The position numbers and the translations under genes are program-made. 64,000 bases of DNA from Dichotomocladium elegans (Eukaryota; Mucoromycota; Mucoromycetes; Mucorales; Lichtheimiaceae): NCBI GenBank assembly GCA_025716815.1, contig JAIXMN010000031.1, positions 186,001 through 250,000 of the forward strand, read 5' to 3'. This document shows, in pieces, positions 25,734 to 37,936 of this stretch; position 1 is the stretch's first letter; each line of letters starts with the position of its first letter. Below the pieces are notes generated by a model. That model did no database searches. It had not been told where the DNA came from and saw only the letters and a list, made by a program, of their open reading frames with translations.

Positions 25734-28699
25734 AATTGCTAAATAATATTTGATTACACGCATTATTTCTACTCGTAAAAGTTGAAAACTTATCTGTATG
25801 TCTGTCATTGAACGCGTTCGACTTGAGATGAAGTAATCGAGAGTTCGCTGAAATCGGGCATGTTGCTCCAGACTTATTTCTCACAGACTCTGGCGGAACT
25901 CGCGTTCATCGTTGCTAACCGGAGATACACTCGCTTGGCATTAACGTTGCAGGCTGTCATGACGTCGGTGCTGACATAAGCCGCCATATGAAACATAATG
26001 GGGGACGTCGCTCAGGCTCAGTACTGGCAGCCCTCGAGGGCATATCCTAATGGTCTTGGTCGACGGCTTGGCATTCTTGTGCATGGGCTTCCTCCCGGGA
26101 AACTTTGATGCAAGACTATATGATCGAGGAGCTCGCAGGGAGTCGAAGCCATGGCCGTGCACGAGGATACAGTGCGACAGTTCGTATGTGTGCATGGTAC
26201 ATATATACATAAGATCAGTTCTGTAAAGTTTTGATCCTTTGCATGTGCCGCCGATGTTGTCATGCCCACCTGATTTCAAAACATTTGCGTAGAGTGCGGA
26301 TTTCCCAAAACGGAGGAAATAGCACTGAAAGCCAAAATACGGCGACGACTTTGCAAGCGTCGATGGTACTTGCTATGTAACGCACCTTCTTGCCTCTCAT
26401 TTATACCTTCGCGATTATTTTTACCTCTCCAATGACCAGACCGATACATTCATATTTCGTAAGCGCCGTTGTGAGTGTATTGCAGCCTATCAACAAAATG
26501 ATCAGTCGGGATAAATTTATCTTGTCCCGAAAACCCGATCCGGAATGCTAAACTACCCCACATTAATTTCAAATGCTAGTTTGACAAAGCGTTGGCGGAA
26601 AAAGACCGGGCAAATTCGACAAGAACCGGAAAGTCCATGTTTACAGCAAATACAATGCTATGTAACCGAAAGGGAAAGCGAGTGAGGCAGTGTGGAGAGA
26701 CGAAGTGTGCAGAAAGGGATTTTGGTCCAAGTAAAAGCAGCACGTGATCATGCTCTTTGTATAAAAATTACAGAAATGCTGCTGCGCAAAGCTTTACATC
26801 CTTTTCCCGATTCCCAACACTGTCAACAATGGCGCCATCGCAGCTTTACTTTTTCTCATGGTATGTCTTCTTTATCCCTCTTGACAAAGCGCTGGTGTAG
26901 TCTCTGACATTGGCAAGCAACCCAAAAGCTGTTGGAAAGACAATCAACAGCAAGAAGGGATAGTTGGTGTTGTGTCATACCATTGACTTATCATGCAGAA
27001 ATCGATGTTAAGAAGATAAGTCCAACGAACATACCGGAATGAAATGCGTGATCATGTTTAAGCAATTTTCATCTAGGAAACAGAGCAAGCACATGAAGAA
27101 GCTATTTCATGGCGCAACCTCAGCGGTGAAGAGGGATGGACAATGGACAATGTCCAGGGAACAGTTGCTGTCCGCAGCATCATCTTGGTTGTTGCTTCCG
27201 TCTCTTGGGCGGTGAATGAACTAGTCATCCATTTTGGTAGGTCCTTCTCGCATGCCTGCTCTTCTTCCTCCCGTTTCGCTGTACTTCATTATTGAAGCAA
27301 GTGGGATGGGTGCATTGGTCAAGCTAGATAGGCTGATGCTTTGATTAATTTGTAGTGGTTGTGATCTGTCTGGGGTGGAGGAACAGCGTATCTCACTCTT
27401 CTATTTCTTGGCGTAGAAGCTCATTGGTACTCTTTGATATCCCGCGGCCCCTTGTGATACCTCAGATTATCCCTTTTTTACATTTCTTTCCCTACCCTCC
27501 TGGCAAAGGTAAAGGAAACAAGATAGATGCGCAACTTTCTCTTCGCTAACTGCTTTATTGATTTATTGCCTGCTCATCATAATTTGGCTGTAGAATGGTG
27601 CACGCTCAATGATTTTCTTACTGTGTTGTCTATGACAGCAAAGATCAGAAGAAATGAGAGCACTTGAGATGCGTACATGACATCCTATTTAAGGTATTTT
27701 GATTAAGGAAGAAAGACTTTAAATGTATCAAGTGGTCTGATTGCTTTATAGTGTATAGTCAAGCTCCCCCTAAAGAGCCTCTGAACTTGAGGCGCGGTCG
27801 TCCATCTCCTCAAGTGTGTTATCCAAGTGACAACGGAGAGAGAAGCCTAGTGATCTAACCACTTTATCTTAGAAACAAAAACACGGAATTGAATGCTTTC
27901 TTTGGTTGTACCACCGACAGTTCAGAGCAATGCCAGCCTGACGACAAACGGGAGAGAGATGTTCTCTCGCTGCTTGCATCAATTCCTTTCTCAGGTATGG
28001 TTGCTGCATGATCGTTGCACTGCATTTCTGAGATCTAACCATACTTCCAAATCTACGGCTCTGTCCATTCTTGGGTTGCCGTTCTATCTCACCATGATGC
28101 TTTGCCTCTCGTTGAAGCGTAAGGCTCCTTTAGTGCTTTGACCCATGCCAGTTGCCATGGGTGACAGAGATTTGCGTTTTACAAGCAGGAATCTCCTACA
28201 TACAAAAGTAAGCTGAATGAAGAAGCCCAAGAACGGCGGTCAATAATCTAACCACTCTTTTAATCTATATCCATGGTATTGTGAAATGAAGATTCCCTCA
28301 AGTCCGGTTGCATGCCACACGACGTATTACAGTGTGATCCATGGCCGTAGACAGAGGAAGAGAGAGACCTAGCTTCTCTCTAAGCAATGACGACCGCTTC
28401 ATGATGTAAGTTTCTCTGACCAGTGCAGAAGAGATACCCAGTGATCTAACAACCTGTTCAACATGCATAGACAATGGACACTCATCGCAGTACCGGTGCA
28501 TGTCCCGCGACGTAAGGGTGTCACAACGTAGCTTCGAAGCGGGCATATTCGACACTTTCCCAGCGTAGATCTTTTAGATTTGCGTTGGGAGGTTAGGAAT
28601 ATGCTCTTTTTCGAGGTTGCGTTGGAGATGCAGTTACGCCGTGGGCCGTGCACGACGACCCAAGACCATCGTCAGGAGAGTTTCGGGGAATAATGTATG

Positions 28700-28745
28700 C
28701 AAATCTCCAAACCCATAACTTAAATGTTATGCGTTTGGAGATTTG
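28700..28745. repeat. Hairpin-forming inverted repeat, copy I
   Basis: Two 20-nt arms pair at 19 of 20 positions around a 6-nt loop (TTAAAT). The left arm starts CAAATC and the right arm ends GATTTG. The same hairpin is unchanged at 35714-35759 and 37624-37669. A second small hairpin (GTCGGC, loop TGG, GCCGAC) follows at 28789-28803. Confidence 0.9.
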
Positions 28746-29012
28746 GATAGATTATTCGTCGACGCTCTGTTGGGGATGATCTTGGGCCGTCGGCTGGGCC
28801 GACAACGCCAGCGGGAGATGTTCCTGCAGGATGTCATATTTTATAAGGTATTGTTTATTTGATGATCGCTTAATGGTCCCAGCAAGACACGCGTTCTTTA
28901 TTAAATGGAAATTGTGGTTTCCCTTGTAGATCGGTTGAACATGGCAGCCGACGTATACAGTGCGGCCATAACCGAATACCGCGAGAGAGGGGCGTTGACT
29001 CTCGCAGCCAGT

Positions 29013-29248
29013 GCACCATTCGTTTCGAGGTATGTTCCATGAATATCCAGAAGACGTCCACGGTACAGTGTCTAATGAATGGGCATCTGATAGAGCGACA
29101 GATACGGCAATAATCGGGCGGCACGCCTTGCACCATTCGTTTCGAGGTATGTTCCGTGAATAATCCAGAAGACGTCCACAGCACAGTATTTAGAGAATGG
29201 ATATCTGATAGACCGGCAGATACGGCAAATAATCGGACGACACGCCTT
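29013..29248. repeat. Two direct tandem repeats of about 117 bp
   Basis: The unit begins GCACCATTCGTTTCGAGG at 29013 and again at 29130, and a third start (diverged after GCACCA) is at 29249. A minus-strand open frame of about 129 codons runs through both units, so the translated units also repeat (EHTSKRMV is visible twice). The same pair is present at 37937-38172. Confidence 0.85.
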
Positions 29249-29950
29249 GCACCACACACTTTGCCTCCATCTTATCTATCTCCAACCTCCCTTGTACTTC
29301 TACATCATCTCCTAGACCTATATGACTACATCAATTCTCCTATGGCTTGAATGATCTCCCACATATATCTGTACTTGACCACATCGCACTTATTAAGACT
29401 GCCATATTAAACGTCAATGAGGCATTCTGAGTCTCGCGTATTGAAATTTTATCGCTTTCTTCGAGTTGCCCACACGTAAGCAAACTGTCCTTGCAAAATC
29501 GCTGTGATTAGGAAGATCCACTGGGTATGTTCCAATTGGGGGATGTCCTAGAAGAAATTTCCCATCGTTAATGCATGCGAAATGATTGTAAGAATTCAAT
29601 CGCATGCGTAGTACAACTGGTCTCTCTTCTTTCTGAGGGATCTTCATTCCTAATACCACCTTTATTCATCGTATGATATGTCTTTTATTTTACAGTTAAA
29701 GAAACAGGTACTTTATAAAGTTGCCTTGTGGAAGTAGCTTGTGCGGTTTGGAAGATCTTTCTTTTGGCAGTAGACTGTGCCAACTCTAAGTTGCATTTGA
29801 CCCGAAGCAGAAAGTGTCTATCGGATAGTATTGTGCGGTCCGGCAGAAAATTCTAACCCCATGGTCAAGTTGTGCTTCATGTTACCCATCTCTCGTATTT
29901 TATAATCAGACACATAGGGGATTTACGCGTACATCGATGCCTTTACGAAA

Positions 29951-30955
29951 AGGACAATTGCGAATGGTGTATTGTTGATATAATCAAGCTTCTGTCACAA
30001 ATATACGACCAAGGAGCGCCGATGTGTATTGGAGAATTTATTTATTTTATATCAAAAGTGGTGCTATATGATATGTAAAGACTATACGAATTAATCCCAA
30101 TGACTTACATTCGTCGCTAAGTTTACTTGAGAACAAGCAGCAGACACGTTAGATAAAACCTTAAAGACAGGCGCAAAGAGATATTTACTGGTTAGTTGAA
30201 CTAGGAATGTTCAGGCTCAAAGTTTCACGAATGGCATCTAAAAATGCCTCGGTGGGCAAACTGTTCACAGCAGCTATGAAGCCTGTTTCAAGTCGCCCAA
30301 TGGCAGGCCTTCCTGGAAGGATTTTTACCCGGAAGCGTTGCAGAACTACGCGGTATGTATTTGAACATCATAGAGAAGGAGAGACAATAAGAGGGCGCTC
30401 GCTTTGTCTATCTAGCCCCCTCGCCATTAATCTAAATGAGATGTATCTACTTAGAATCATGGCCTGTATGAAGACTCGGACGGCAATGTCAAGGTAAAAT
30501 GTCCCAAAGAACAAGAATATGTAAGATACGTATATAGTAAACCATGCGGCTCTTGCACTAACTATTGAAGTATATCAACAGCTCGTGTATTTAGACGATC
30601 ACCTATCACGGCCTCAAGACTGTCACAATCCCTATCCACATGGTCCACGCCAGGTCGTCATCATTGTAAGAGTACCATCCAATAAGGGACGTAAACGAAT
30701 TAAGCTCATTCTCATGAGTTACATAGCACCGACCCTGCCACTGCTACTACCATCAAGAACCTTTTCTCCTTCAATCACAAATGCAACTGTCGATGGCTCA
30801 CATGTACCTGTTCTCGAGAACCCCGAGAGCCTGGGTAAGTGATTCTGCTCTGATTGATAATGTGCCTAAAGTATTCATCATGCTGATTTATATCCTCAGT
30901 GCCTGAGATTGTCTATCTAACCAACCGGGTTTTGTCAACTCACGCCAAATTATAA
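29951..30955 (+). pseudogene. Broken copy of the peroxisomal alpha/beta-hydrolase gene (copy 1)
   Basis: The plus strand here carries exon remnants that follow the exon order of the intact hydrolase at 51807-53350. An exon-2-like piece (CEWCIVDIIKLLSQIYDQGAP) starts near 29951. Next come 30272-30352 (YEACFKSP ... EALQNYA), 30455-30520 (NHGLYEDSDGNVKVKCPKEQ), about 30595-30665 (ITYHGLKTVTIPIHMV), an exon ending at 30834 (DGSHVPVLENPESLG) and 30900-30955. The last exon ends in AKL-stop, a PTS1 signal. Splice sites are mostly intact. The nucleophile-Ser segment is not recognisable, no exon 1 was found, a TAG lies just before 30595 and the frame between exon 3 and 4 equivalents is broken. The broken state is inferred. 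Confidence 0.75.
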
Positions 30956-31672
30956 AATATGGATGGTTTAATGGGCATTTCAATTTTTTGACATGTCCCA
31001 CCGACCTCAAAAAAGAAGATGAGGGATGTCTCAGGGTTAAATCGTAAGAGTTCACACTTCACCTGATACGCGAGTTGCTAGGGTACCTGCCATGGCATCC
31101 GGAGAGTAAAGGGAAAAATTTAATATAATAACCATTTTATTCATACTCACGCACACAAGAGAAACATTTAGATACGGTACAGGTACCCCCGAGGGGATTG
31201 TCAAGTTGAGAAAAGGTGAAATAGGATAGTTAGTCTATCAAATACTGAGAGAGTCAGAAAATGAAAAGATGTCACTGATTTCAGGAGGTACAACCCATTG
31301 GCATCATTTCTAGGGTGTTAAGAGGGCCTCAAAACCTATCGAATGGGGCCCTAATCAAAGAAAAAGCATATTGACCAAAGATGTGGACCAAGATTAGGGC
31401 TGTGTTGCAGCATGGAATATATGGTCGTCATCTCATGCAGCCGATGCACGCCGTTCAAGATCAGCCTGATCGCGGCGCGGTAGTACTTTCCTGAAGTGCC
31501 TTCAAGACTGAAATCGCCACTATATACATCCTTGATATTGTATCAACGGGCGGCTGAGAGCAAATCCGAGACTTAACAGGCATTCAGACGAGCAGATCTT
31601 AGCAACTCACCACGGGACGACTGAGGATCGAATGGACATTGCTTCGTACTGCTCTGCTTCATCAACCATGGG

Positions 31673-31814
31673 GATCGAGCTTATTTACCCACTTTAGCTG
31701 AGTAGCTGAGATCTAGGCAGAGGCGTCTGATTCATCTAAGATCGAGCTTATTTACCCACTTTAGCTGAGTAGCTGAGATCTAGGCAGAGGCGTCTGATTC
31801 ATCTAAGATCGAGC
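31673..31814. repeat. 67-bp tandem repeat, two copies plus a stub
   Basis: Two adjacent identical units start at 31673 and 31740 with GATCGAGCTTATTTACCC. A third start at 31807 diverges after eight bases. It lies in the part of copy I that is absent from the later copies. Confidence 0.9.
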
Positions 31815-32724
31815 CTTGTAGATAATCGTTCATTTGCCAGGATTGCGATCTTTCCTTTCAAATGCTGCAACTTTTTCTTGCACACAATATCTTCATCAAT
31901 CTCGTACTGTTTTTTCTTTCTTTCCCATAACCTGCTTGTCTCATATGAGCATTTCGTGGATACTCGCATTTTCGGCCTCAATAATAACAGCAATTGGGGC
32001 GGCATAAACATCCTTGCTGAGAAGCTCACCAAGACGAACGGAGTGCTCTCTTTCCTTCTCCGTTATCGGTCGCGTAGAAACCAGACCAGCAAGAAATGTT
32101 GTGTGCCTCCTGAAGTTTGCAATAGTGTCTTTGGAGATACGTATGCTTGCAGCGACAACATTGTCAAGTGCTTGCCTCTATCCAATCTTGTGTATACCGC
32201 CATACGAGTGGCAACGGATCTTTCCCGAGGACTTGGAGCGACATCAAGAGTCCGGAACCCAGAGGTCTTCTCTGGTGGCAACATAGCATAGAATAAGTTG
32301 CTTGAAGTCAACACCGCGTTTGACGTGAGTGTGCTACTGTCTCACCAACAAAAGAGCTTCCTCACCATTGTATTTTATGCTCACCTTTGTGCCTAACTTC
32401 GTAAAGGTTCCGCGGAAGAGAAAGTGAGTTATCCATGGCTTTTGGTTGTGTTAGTGGTGATAACCACAACTGAACACTGATAAACCATTGCATCAGCAAG
32501 TAAGCACAAGCCCCTTTTTCTGGTTCGCTCGATTTACTGCCATACCCGACGAAGGTGGGAATTCACCACAATACATACCATCAGTGGTGATCCGGTCGGC
32601 ATCAGTTCGATTTCGCTTGCGGTTAAGGTTCTTCTTTGCCTCAGTGGTCTTGAGCACAATGATACAGGCATTCCTGTCTGTCAGTGTTACTTTTAAAAGC
32701 TTTCTGTACTATGACTGTCACTGA
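31799..32724 (-). pseudogene. Relic ORFs of an unidentified repeat-borne gene
   Basis: Reading the minus strand from 32724 leftwards gives protein-like stretches in changing frames: an initial segment with ACIIVLKTTEAKKN and RITTDGM, then pieces near 32330-32200 and 32150-32040, and LGELLSKDVYAAPIAVIIEAEN near 32020. The first segment also survives in the partly diverged copy at 40579-40791, where most differences leave the frame open. Frameshifts and stops interrupt the rest. I cannot name the family. It could be the gene of an old mobile element. Confidence 0.4.
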
Positions 32725-35700
32725 ATGCGTTCGACTTGGAGACGAAGTAAACGAGGGTTCGCTGAAATCGGGGATGTTGCTCCGCAGCGTCTTCTTCATT
32801 CCACGCGCTGGCATCCAGATCCTCTCTCACAGACTCTGGCAGAACTCGCGTTCATCGTTGCTAACCGCAATACAGTCGCTTGACATTAACCTTGCAGGAT
32901 GTCATGACGTCAGTGCTGACATAAGCCGCCGTGTGGAACACGTTGGGGAACGTTGCTGAGGCTCAGTATTGGCGGTCCTCGAGGGTGTATCCGTATGAGC
33001 ATCCTTAACGGTCTTGGTCGACGGCTTGGGCATTCTCGTGCATAGTTTTCCTCCCGGGAAACTTTGATGGCAGACTATATGATCGAAGAGCTCGCCGGGA
33101 GTCGAAGCCATGGCCGTGCACGAGGATACGGTGTGACAGTTCGTATGTTTGCATGGCACATACATACAGAAGATCAGTTCTGTAAAAGTTTTGATCTTCT
33201 GCATAGAGCTCACATCTGATCACCATGTGCCACCGATGTTGCCATACCCCACATGATCTCAAAACATTTGCGTATAGTGTGGATTTCCCAAAACGGAGGA
33301 AACAGCATTGGAAGCCAAAATACGGCGACGACTTTGCAATTGATGGTATTTGTTATGTAACACACATACTTGCCCCTCGTTTACACCTTCGTGATTATTC
33401 TTACCTCTCGAATGACCAGACCAATCCATTCATATTTCGTAAGCGCTGTTGTGAGTGCGCTGCAGCCTATCAACAAAATGATCAATCGGGATAAATTTTT
33501 CTTGTCCCGAAACCCCGATCCGGAATGCTAAGCTACCCCACATTAATTCCAAACAGTATGCACCATACTCTCAAATGCTAGTTTGCCAAAGCGTTGGCGG
33601 AAAAAGACCGGGCAAGTTCGACAAGAACAGGAAAGTCCATGTTTACAACAAGGGATAACGCTATGTAACCGAAAGGGAAAGCGAGCGAGGCAGTGTGGAG
33701 AGACAAAGTGTGTAGAAGGGGATTCCGGTCTTCAAATAAGAGCAGCACATGATCATGCTCTTTGGAATAAAAATTAACAGAAATGCTGCGCGCAAAGCTT
33801 CACATCCTTTTCCCGATTCCCAACGCTGCCAACAGTGGCGCCATCGCACCTTTACTTTTTCTCATGGTATGTCTTCTTTATCCCTCTTGACGAAGCGCTG
33901 GTGTAGTCTCCGGCATTGGCAAGCAACCCAACGGCTGTTGGAAAGACAATCAACAGCAAGAAGGGATAGTTGGTGTTGCGTCATACCATGACTTACCACG
34001 CAGAAATCGATGATAAGAAGATAAGTCCAACGAACATACCGGAATGAAACGCGTGATCATGTTTTAAACAATTTTCATCTAGGAAACAGAGCAAGCACAC
34101 ATGAAGAAGCCATTTCGTGGCGCAACCTCAGCGGCGAAGACGGATTGACAACGGACAATGTCCAGGGAACAGTTGCCGTCCGCAGCATCATCTTGGTTGT
34201 TGCTTCCGTCTCTTGGGCGGTGGATGGATAAGCTATCCATTTTGGTAAGTCCTTTCTTGCATGCCTCCTCTCGTTTCACTATACTTCATTATTGAAGCAA
34301 GTGGGATGGGTACATCGCTCAAGCTAGATAGATAGGCTGATGCTTTGATTAATTTGTAGTGGTTCTGATCTGTCTGGGGTGGAGGAACAGCGTATCTCAC
34401 TCTGTTATTTCTTGGCATAGAAGCTCATTGGTTCCTCTTTGATATCCCGCGGCCCCTTGTGCTACCTCAGATTACCCCTTTTTGTCCTTTCTGGCCTTTT
34501 TACATTTCTTTCCCTACCCTCCTGGCAAAGGTAAAGGAAACATGGTAGATGCGCAACTTTTTCTTCGCTAACTGCTTTATTGCCTGCTGATTATAGTTTG
34601 GCCATAGAATGGTGCACGCTCAATGATTTTCTTACTGTGCTGTCTTTCACAGCAAAAATCAGTAGAAATGAGAGCACTTGATATGCGTACATGACATCCT
34701 ATTGAAGGTATTTCGATTAAGGAAGAAAGACTTTAAATGTATCAAGTGGTCTGATTGCTTTATAGTGTATAGTCAAGCTCCCCCTAAAGAGCCTCTGAAC
34801 TTGCAGCGCGGTCGTCTATCTCCTAAAGTGTGTTATCCAAGTGACAACGGAGAGAGAAGCCTATTGATCTAACCACTTTATCTTAGAAACAAAATACGGA
34901 ATTGAATGCTTTCTTTGGTTGTACCACCGACAGTTCAGAGCAATGCAAGCCTGACGACAAACGGGAGAGAGATGTTCTCTCGCTGCTTGCATCAATTCCT
35001 TTCTCAGGTATGGTTGCTGCGTGATCGTTGCACTGCGTTTCAGAGTTCTAACCATACTTCCAAATCTACGGCTCTGTCCATTCTTGGGTTGCCATTCTAT
35101 CTCACCGTGACGCTTTGCTTCTCGCTGAAGCGTAAGGCTCCTTTAGTGCTTTGACCCATTCCAGTTGCCGTGGGTGACAGAGACTTGCGTTTTACAAGCA
35201 GGAACCTCCTACATACAAAAGTAAGCTGAATGAAGAAACCCAAGAACGACGGTCAATAATCTAATCACTCTTTTAATCTATATCCGTGGTATTGTCAAAT
35301 GAAGATTCCCTCAAGTCCGGTTGCATGCCCACACGACGTATTACAGTGTGATCCATGGCCGTAGACAGAGGAAGAGAGAGACCTAGCTTCTCTCTAAGCA
35401 ATGACGACCGCTTCATAATGTAAGTTTCTCTGACCAGTGTAGAAGAGATATCCAGTGATCTAACAACCTGTTCAACATGTATAGACAATGGACACTCATC
35501 GCAGTACCGGTGCATGTCCCGCGACGTAAGGGTGTCACAACGTAGCTTCGAAGCGGGCATATTCGACACTTTCCCAGCGTAGATCTTTTAGATTTGCGTT
35601 GGGAGGTTAGGAATATGCTCTTTTTCGAGGTTGCGTTGGAGATGCAGTTACGCCGTGGGCCGTGCACGACGACCCAAGACCATCGTCAGGAGAGTTTCGG

Positions 35701-36065
35701 GGAATAATGTATGCAAATCTCCAAACCCATAACTTAAATGTTATGCGTTTGGAGATTTGGATAGATTATTCGTCGACGCTCTGTTGGGGATGATCTTGGG
35801 CCGTCGGCTGGGCCGACAACGCCAGCGGGAGATGTTCCTGCAGGATGTCATATTTTACAAGGTATTGTTTATTTGATGATCTCTTAATGGTCCCAGCAAG
35901 ACACCCGTTCTTTATTAAATGGAAAGCATGGTTTCCTTTGTAGATCGGTTGAACATGGCAGCCGACGTATACAGTGCGGCCATAACCGAATACCGCGAGA
36001 GAGAGGCGTTGACTCTCGCAGCCAGTGCACCATTCGCTTCGAGGTATGTTCCATGAATAATCCAT
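32703..36065. repeat. Tandem duplication unit, copy II (partial)
   Basis: Matches 25797-29055 of copy I in the same orientation with scattered differences. It stops abruptly inside the first 117-bp repeat, after GAATAATCCA, where unrelated sequence begins. It contains the conserved hairpin at 35714-35759. Confidence 0.9.
35714..35759. repeat. Hairpin-forming inverted repeat, copy II
   Basis: Same 20-nt arms and 6-nt loop as at 28700-28745, with no changes. The flanking sequence of the copy shows scattered differences elsewhere. Confidence 0.9.
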
Positions 36066-36520
36066 AAAGCCATCTCCAGTTCTAAAGATTCACGTCTTTT
36101 CATTGAATTACAAGTATTCCTTTCCTGGCGGCGGCGGCGGCGGCGGCGGCGGTTCCTCCTTTCAGCGGCGACAAGGATTCCTTCTCTGGCGGCGGTTTCT
36201 CTCTCCATTGGCGGCTAGCGTTCTGTGCGGCGACTTTACTTGTTTCGTTGGCGACAAAAATTTCCCTTATCCATTATAACAGTTCATCCCCTTCAATACT
36301 GCAAACATCTCCTTAGTGTGTGGTGCATGGCACGATACTGGGATTCGGGCGATCGAGTTCGGGCGATGATCGAGTTCGGGCGATCGAGTTCGGGCGATTG
36401 GCTTTCTCGGTAGGTCAACATATTTTTTTTACAAAACAGAAGGAAAAGCCCGTCGAAATATCTAACTATTTTTTGAATCTATGGTTCTAGTAGACACTGG
36501 TGGTCGTTCGCGGAATAGTG
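36066..36520. repeat. Unique insert with GGC microsatellite and 14-bp minisatellite
   Basis: This 455-bp stretch interrupts the duplicated sequence between copies II and III. It holds a GGC run at about 36127-36152 and three copies of GATCGAGTTCGGGC between 36351 and 36395 (the last two adjacent, the first three bases away). It is more GC-rich than its surroundings. No gene or terminal repeat was recognised. Confidence 0.8.
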
Positions 36521-37623
36521 TGGTGCACGCTCAATGATTTTCTTACTATGCTGTCTATGACAGCAAAGATCAGAAGAAAGGAGAGCACTTGATATGCGTA
36601 CATGACATCCTATTGAAGGTATTTCGATTAAGGAAGAAAGACTTTAAATGTATCAAGTGGTCTGATTGCTTTATAGTGTATAGTCAAGCTCCCCCTAAAG
36701 AGCCTCTGAACTTGCAGCGCGGTCGTCTATCTCCTAAAGTGTGTTATCCAAGTGACAACGGAGAGAGAAGCCTATTGATCTAACCACTTTATCTTAGAAA
36801 CAAAATACGGAATTGAATGCTTTCTTTGGTTGTACCACCGACAGTTCAGAGCAATGCAAGCCTGACGACAAACGGGAGAGAGATGTTCTCTCGCTGCTTG
36901 CATCAATTCCTTTCTCAGGTATGGTTGCTGCGTGATCGTTGCACTGCGTTTCAGAGTTCTAACCATACTTCCAAATCTACGGCTCTGTCCATTCTTGGGT
37001 TGCCATTCTATCTCACCGTGATGCTTTGCCTCTCGCTGAAGCGTAAGGCTCCTTTAGTGCTTTGACCCATGCCAGTTGCCATGGGTGACAGAGACTTGCG
37101 TTGTACAAGCAGGAACCTCCTACATACAAAAGTAAGCTGAATGAAGAAGCCCAAGAACGGCGGTCAATAATCTAACCACTCTTTTAATCTATATCCATGG
37201 TATTGTGAAATGAAGATTCCCTCAAGTCCGGTTGCATGCCACACGACGTATTACAGTGTGATCCATGGCCGTAGATGGAGGAAGAGAGAGACCTAGCTTC
37301 TCTCTAAGCAATGACGACCGCTTCATGATGTAAGTTTCTCTGACCAGTGCAGAAGCGATACCCAGTGATCTAACAACTTGTTCAACATGCATAGACAATG
37401 GACACTCATCGCAGTACCGGTGCATGTCCCGCGACGTAAGGGTGTCACAACGTAGCTTCGAAGTGGGCATATTCGACACTTTCCCAGCGTAGATCTTTTA
37501 GATTTGCGTTGGGAGGTTAGGAATATGCTTTATTTCGAGGTTGCGTTGGAGATGCAGTTACGCCGTGGGCTGTGCACGACGACCCAAGACCATCGTCAGG
37601 AGAGTTTCGGGGAATAATGTATG

Positions 37624-37669
37624 CAAATCTCCAAACCCATAACTTAAATGTTATGCGTTTGGAGATTTG
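37624..37669. repeat. Hairpin-forming inverted repeat, copy III
   Basis: Third unchanged copy of the 20-nt-arm hairpin with TTAAAT loop, followed by the small GTCGGC/GCCGAC hairpin as in the other copies. Confidence 0.9.
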
Positions 37670-37936
37670 GATAGATTATTCGTCGACGCTCTGTTGGGGA
37701 TGATCTTGGGCCGTCGGCTGGGCCGACAACGCCAGCGGGAGATGTTCCTGCAGGATGTCATATGTTACAAGGTATTGTTTATTTGATGATCGCTTAATGG
37801 TCCCAGCAAGACACCCGTTCTTTATTAAATGGAAATCGTGGTTTCCCTTGTAGATCGGTTGAACATGGCAGCCGACGTATACAGTGCGGCCATAACCGAA
37901 TACCGCGAGAGAGAGGCGTTGACTCTCGCAGCCAGT

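Larger units (their letters stand above)
25797..32700. repeat. Tandem duplication unit, copy I (about 6.9 kb)
   Basis: Begins about 60 bp after the SEC3 stop. Its first 5.6 kb reappear in order at 32703-36065 and 36521-40280, and its last 0.5 kb (about 32199-32700) reappears at 40284-40775. The part 31375-32199 occurs only here. Agreement between copies varies: about 29950-31370 is nearly letter-for-letter the same as 38875-40280, while 25797-29000 shows scattered substitutions and small indels. Inside are a hydrolase relic, a hairpin, 117-bp and 67-bp tandem repeats and short relic frames. No intact transposase, terminal inverted repeat or LTR was seen. Confidence 0.9.

Noticed and set aside
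27893..28141. 82-codon plus-strand ORF repeated at 34906-35154 and 36817-37065
   Set aside because: It recurs only because the DNA is duplicated; changes between copies do not favour this frame over the opposite one, so I do not call a gene.
28700..28745. Reading the repeated hairpins as a CRISPR-like array
   Set aside because: The copies are thousands of bases apart inside a segmental duplication, with no regular spacers, and the genome is eukaryotic.
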